From assembly GCF_023887685.1 (NCBI RefSeq), contig NZ_JAMWMR010000013.1, forward strand, positions 62,001 to 126,000: 64,000 nt of DNA, given 5' to 3'. The notes under the pieces were generated by a model. It was given only the letters and a program-made list of their open reading frames with translations. It did no database searches and was not told the origin of the DNA. The stretch is from Streptomyces macrolidinus (GTDB lineage Bacteria; Actinomycetota; Actinomycetes; Streptomycetales; Streptomycetaceae). Positions within the stretch are counted from its first letter, which is position 1, and each line of letters starts with the position of its first letter. Below are positions 61,027 to 64,000 of the stretch, piece after piece. The position numbers were made by a program, and so were the translations under genes.

Positions 61027-62017
61027 GAACGGCACGACGGCCGGGCTGCGGGTCGTGGTGCTCGGGGGCACCGGCTACCTGGGCCGCCGCATCGGTGCGG
61101 CCTTCGCCGCCGACGGCGCCCATGTCCACCTGGTGTCCCGCAGCCCGGCCGAGGACCGCCCGGCCGACCCGCGCTTCGTCCTCATGGACCTGCTGGCGGT
61201 CGACCCGCACGAACTCGACCGGTTCTTCGCCTCGGTGCGACCCGATGTGGTGGTCAACGCCGTCGGCCGGGCCTGGCGAGCCGACGAGGCCGAGATGACC
61301 GCCAGCAACGCGGAACTCGTCGCCCGTATCACGGAGTCGCTCACCCGCTTGCCCCGCCCGCCCCGGCTGATCCAGCTCGGCAGCGTCCACGAGTACGGCG
61401 CCGGCACGCCGGGCACCGGAACCTCCGAGGACCACGAACCCGCCCCCGTCACACCGTACGGGCGCAGCAAGCTCCTCGGCACGCGGGCCGTCCTCCGGGC
61501 CGCGGCGGATGACGGCCTGGACGGTGTGGTGCTCCGCCTCGCCAATGTGATCGGCGCCGGGGGACCGGCAGGCAGCATCTTCGGCAGGGTCGCGGTGCAC
61601 CTCGGACAGGCCGCCCGCGCCCGGTCGTCGGGCGAGAAGCCGGACGAGCTGAGGCTCCCGCCGCTGCGCGCCCACCGCGACATCGTGGACGTGCACGACG
61701 TCGTCGACGCCGTACGCGCCGCCGCCGTCGCACCGGGGACGGATGTCGGCGGCCGGGTCGTCAACATCGGCCGGGGCGAGGCGGTTCCGATCCACACGCT
61801 GATCGACCGCATGATCGAACTCAGCGGCGTGGACCTCCCGGTCGTCGAGGTCGCTGCCGACCCCTCCCCGCGCACCGATGTGGAGTGGCAGCAACTGGAC
61901 GTCTCGCGGGCGTCGCGCCTCCTGGGGTGGCAGCCGCGGCGCACTCTCGACACCTCGCTGCGCGACCTGCTCACGGCCGCGCTGCCACCTCCGGTCAAGG
62001 GAAGGACAGGACGATGA
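61013..62017 (+). CDS. NDP-hexose 4-ketoreductase (NAD-dependent epimerase/dehydratase family)
   Basis: Extended SDR of 334 residues. GGTGYLG (18-24) binds NAD(P), GSVHEYG and TPYGRSK carry the active-site residues, and YNIG-like VVNIGRGEAVPI is near the end. Sequence and place in the operon fit the 4-ketoreductases that finish rhodinose/olivose-type sugars. The stereochemistry at C-4 is not predictable. It shares 14 bp with the 4,6-dehydratase gene and 4 bp with the 3-dehydrase gene. Confidence 0.85.
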   Translation: MPIAENGTTAGLRVVVLGGTGYLGRRIGAAFAADGAHVHLVSRSPAEDRPADPRFVLMDLLAVDPHELDRFFASVRPDVVVNAVGRAWRADEAEMTASNAELVARITESLTRLPRPPRLIQLGSVHEYGAGTPGTGTSEDHEPAPVTPYGRSKLLGTRAVLRAAADDGLDGVVLRLANVIGAGGPAGSIFGRVAVHLGQAARARSSGEKPDELRLPPLRAHRDIVDVHDVVDAVRAAAVAPGTDVGGRVVNIGRGEAVPIHTLIDRMIELSGVDLPVVEVAADPSPRTDVEWQQLDVSRASRLLGWQPRRTLDTSLRDLLTAALPPPVKGRTGR

Positions 62018-63318
62018 GCGACAGCAAGCAGCGGGTGCTGGACGAGGTCCGCGGATACCACCAAGAGACCGCGCCCGACCGGGAGTTCATCCCCGGAGTG
62101 ACCGAGATCTGGCCGTCCGGGGCGGTGTTGGACGAAGAGGACCGCGTCGCCATCGTCGAGGCCGCGCTGACCCTGCGGATCGCCGCCGGACCCAGCTCCA
62201 GGAAGTTCGAGTCCGCCTTCGCCAAGCGGCTGAAGCGACGCAAGGCCCATCTGACCAACTCCGGTTCGTCGGCGAACCTTCTCGCCGTCTCGGCCCTCAC
62301 CTCGCACCAACTCGGGGACCGGCGGCTGAAGCCGGGCGACGAGGTGATCACCGTCGCCGCAGGATTCCCCACCACGGTCAACCCGATCCTGCAGAACGGC
62401 CTCGTACCGGTCTTCGTGGACGTGGACCTGGCGACGTACAACACCACGGCCGACCGCGTGGCGCGGGCGATCGGCCCCAAGACCCGGGCGATCGTCATCG
62501 CGCACGCCCTCGGCAACCCCTTCGAGGTCGCCGAGGTGGCCCAACTCGCCCAGGACCACGGCCTGTTCCTCATCGAGGACAACTGCGACGCGGTCGGCTC
62601 CACCTACGACGGCCGGATCACCGGCACCTTCGGCGACATGACCACGGTCAGCTTCTACCCCGCGCACCATCTCACCATGGGGGAGGGCGGCTGCGTCCTC
62701 ACCTCCGACCTCGGCCTGGCCCGCATCGTGGAGTCGCTCCGCGACTGGGGGCGGGACTGCTGGTGCGAACCCGGCAAGAACAACACCTGCTTCAAACGGT
62801 TCGAGTACCAGATGGGCGACCTGCCGGCCGGCTACGACCACAAGTACATCTTCTCCCACGTCGGGTACAACCTGAAGGGAACCGACATCCAGGCCGCGCT
62901 CGGCCTCACCCAACTCGCCAAGCTGGACGGCTTCATCGAGGCCCGACGGCGCAACTGGCGCCGCCTGCGCGAGAGTCTGGACGGTGTGCCGGGCCTGCTG
63001 CTCCCCGAGGCGACACCCCGGTCCGATCCGAGCTGGTTCGGCTTCGTCCTCACCGTCGACCCGAAGGCCCCCTTCACCCGCGCCGAACTCGTCGCACACC
63101 TGGAGGAACGCAAGATCGGCACCCGGCGGCTGTTCGCCGGCAACCTCACCCGGCAGCCGGCCTACATCGGCCGTCCCCACCGCGTCGTCGGCGACCTCAC
63201 CAACAGCGACATCATCACCGAGCACACCTTCTGGATCGGCGTCTACCCGGGACTCACCGACGCGATGCTCGACTACATGACCGCCACGATCAAGGAGTTC
63301 GTGGCCCAGCATGGCTGA
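62014..63318 (+). CDS. NDP-hexose 3-dehydrase (E1/SpnQ-type PLP and [2Fe-2S] enzyme)
   Basis: Removes the 3-hydroxyl from an NDP-4-keto-6-deoxyhexose using PMP and an iron-sulfur cluster. The 434-residue protein has the E1-type active site SFYPAHHLTMGEGG, where His218 replaces the Lys of aminotransferases. The cluster-binding pattern is C-x57-C-x1-C-x7-C with Cys191, Cys249, Cys251 and Cys259 in exact register. This distinguishes it from sugar aminotransferases and predicts a 3-deoxy sugar. An E3-type reductase is not in the window. ATG 62014 overlaps the previous stop (ATGA). Confidence 0.93.
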   Translation: MSDSKQRVLDEVRGYHQETAPDREFIPGVTEIWPSGAVLDEEDRVAIVEAALTLRIAAGPSSRKFESAFAKRLKRRKAHLTNSGSSANLLAVSALTSHQLGDRRLKPGDEVITVAAGFPTTVNPILQNGLVPVFVDVDLATYNTTADRVARAIGPKTRAIVIAHALGNPFEVAEVAQLAQDHGLFLIEDNCDAVGSTYDGRITGTFGDMTTVSFYPAHHLTMGEGGCVLTSDLGLARIVESLRDWGRDCWCEPGKNNTCFKRFEYQMGDLPAGYDHKYIFSHVGYNLKGTDIQAALGLTQLAKLDGFIEARRRNWRRLRESLDGVPGLLLPEATPRSDPSWFGFVLTVDPKAPFTRAELVAHLEERKIGTRRLFAGNLTRQPAYIGRPHRVVGDLTNSDIITEHTFWIGVYPGLTDAMLDYMTATIKEFVAQHG

Positions 63319-63346
63319 GCCCGCGGAAAGGCAGGGAGTCCCTGCG

Positions 63347-64000
63347 ATGTCGTCCCCCTCTCTCCAGACACGCGCGGACACGAAGGTGCCCGCCCGTATC
63401 GCCCGGTCGGCCGCCACCACCCGCGGCGCACATCTGCGCACCGAGGACTTCGGCGGCTGGCTGGCCGACCGGGGCAGGGCCCACGCCTTCCAGGTGGAGC
63501 GGATACCGTTCGCCGAGCTGGACGGCTGGTCGTTCCAGGAGTCCACCGGGAACCTCGTGCACCGCAGCGGCCGGTTCTTCACCGTCGAGGGCCTGCACAT
63601 CACCGAGGAGGGAGAACCGTACGGCGACGGCCCGTACGCCGACTGGTACCAGCCCGTCATCAAACAGCCCGAGGTGGGTGTACTCGGCATCCTCGTCAAG
63701 GAGTTCGACGGGGTGCCGCACCTCCTGATGCAGGCGAAGATGGAGCCGGGCAACCCGAACCTGCTCCAGCTCTCACCCACGGTCCAGGCGACCCGCAGCA
63801 ACTACACCAAGGCCCACCGGGGCGCGGACGTCAAGTACATCGAGTACTTCGTCGGACCCGGCCGCGGCCGGGTCATCGCGGACGTACTCCAGTCCGAGCA
63901 CGGATCGTGGTTCTACCGCAAGTCCAACCGCAACATGGTGGTGGAGGCGGTCGGTGACGTACCGCTCCTGGACGACTTCTGCTGGCTCACCCTCGGCCAG
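63347..64000 (+). CDS. NDP-hexose 2,3-dehydratase (TylX/EvaA type), 5' part
   Basis: Open to the window end with 218 codons seen of about 460 expected. The translated part has GWSFQESTGNLVHRSGRFFTVEG, GILVKEFDGVPHLLMQAKMEPGN and LQLSPTVQATRSNY, the conserved first repeat of 2,3-dehydratases. It removes the 2-hydroxyl from NDP-4-keto-6-deoxyglucose. ATG 63347 has AGGGAG upstream; ATG 63311, which overlaps the 3-dehydrase stop, is an alternative. With the 3-dehydrase this implies a 2,3,6-trideoxyhexose; a 3-ketoreductase should lie further right. Confidence 0.92.
   Translation, partial: MSSPSLQTRADTKVPARIARSAATTRGAHLRTEDFGGWLADRGRAHAFQVERIPFAELDGWSFQESTGNLVHRSGRFFTVEGLHITEEGEPYGDGPYADWYQPVIKQPEVGVLGILVKEFDGVPHLLMQAKMEPGNPNLLQLSPTVQATRSNYTKAHRGADVKYIEYFVGPGRGRVIADVLQSEHGSWFYRKSNRNMVVEAVGDVPLLDDFCWLTLGQ

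Overview
The window is high-GC actinobacterial DNA and almost certainly Streptomyces. Evidence: very strong third-position GC, only a few TTA codons, two SARP-type activators, an AfsA-type butyrolactone synthase, and many GTGA/ATGA translationally coupled gene overlaps. No tRNA, rRNA, CRISPR array or intact transposase gene was seen.

Left part (1-32.4 kb), mixed chromosomal or accessory genes. It opens with a CBS-less IMP dehydrogenase and a Vat-type antibiotic acetyltransferase with a possible leader peptide. Next comes a tightly overlapping eight-gene minus-strand operon (11057 down to 3149). It joins a UGSC-family protein (Cys form) and its partner to a thioredoxin-reductase-like flavoprotein, a class III CoA-transferase, two acyl-CoA dehydrogenases, a crotonase and an SDR. 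A sugar-lactone/alditol-type FAD oxidase diverges from it and ends at a 164-bp MITE-like element, followed by a MarR gene. I recognise no described pathway in this set. Then follow small secreted proteins, a serine hydrolase, an MFS exporter with a TetR regulator and an 11-bp-arm inverted-repeat operator, a frameshifted remnant, a complete Liv-type ABC importer with a hydrolase, a secreted esterase, and assorted hydrolases and regulators.

Right part (about 32.4-64 kb, running off the end), a biosynthetic gene cluster. Regulators: small SARP (with a TTA codon), large SARP, AfsA homologue, orphan NarL-type regulator. Assembly line: fatty acyl-AMP ligase, two paired acyl-CoA-dehydrogenase-like proteins, ACP, one-module PKS (KS-AT-ACP, malonyl-type AT), FkbH-like glyceryl transferase, second ACP, KAS III-like enzyme, 2-oxoacid-dehydrogenase-type acyltransferase, Sfp-type phosphopantetheinyl transferase, type II thioesterase. 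Tailoring: P450, FAD monooxygenase, GT1 glycosyltransferase. Sugar genes: NDP-glucose synthase, 4,6-dehydratase, epimerase, 4-ketoreductase, E1-type 3-dehydrase, and a 2,3-dehydratase cut by the window end. FkbH + ACP + KAS III + 2-oxoacid-DH-type acyltransferase is the signature of tetronate formation. Together with the C-2 and C-3 deoxygenation genes, the inferred product is a short, lipid-primed acyl-tetronate carrying a 2,3,6-trideoxyhexose (rhodinose/amicetose type).

Four promoters in the cluster (FAD monooxygenase, FkbH, acyl-AMP ligase, glycosyltransferase) share the element CAAG-N8-TAG. This matches known SARP promoter geometry and would tie core, tailoring and sugar operons to the cluster's own SARP.
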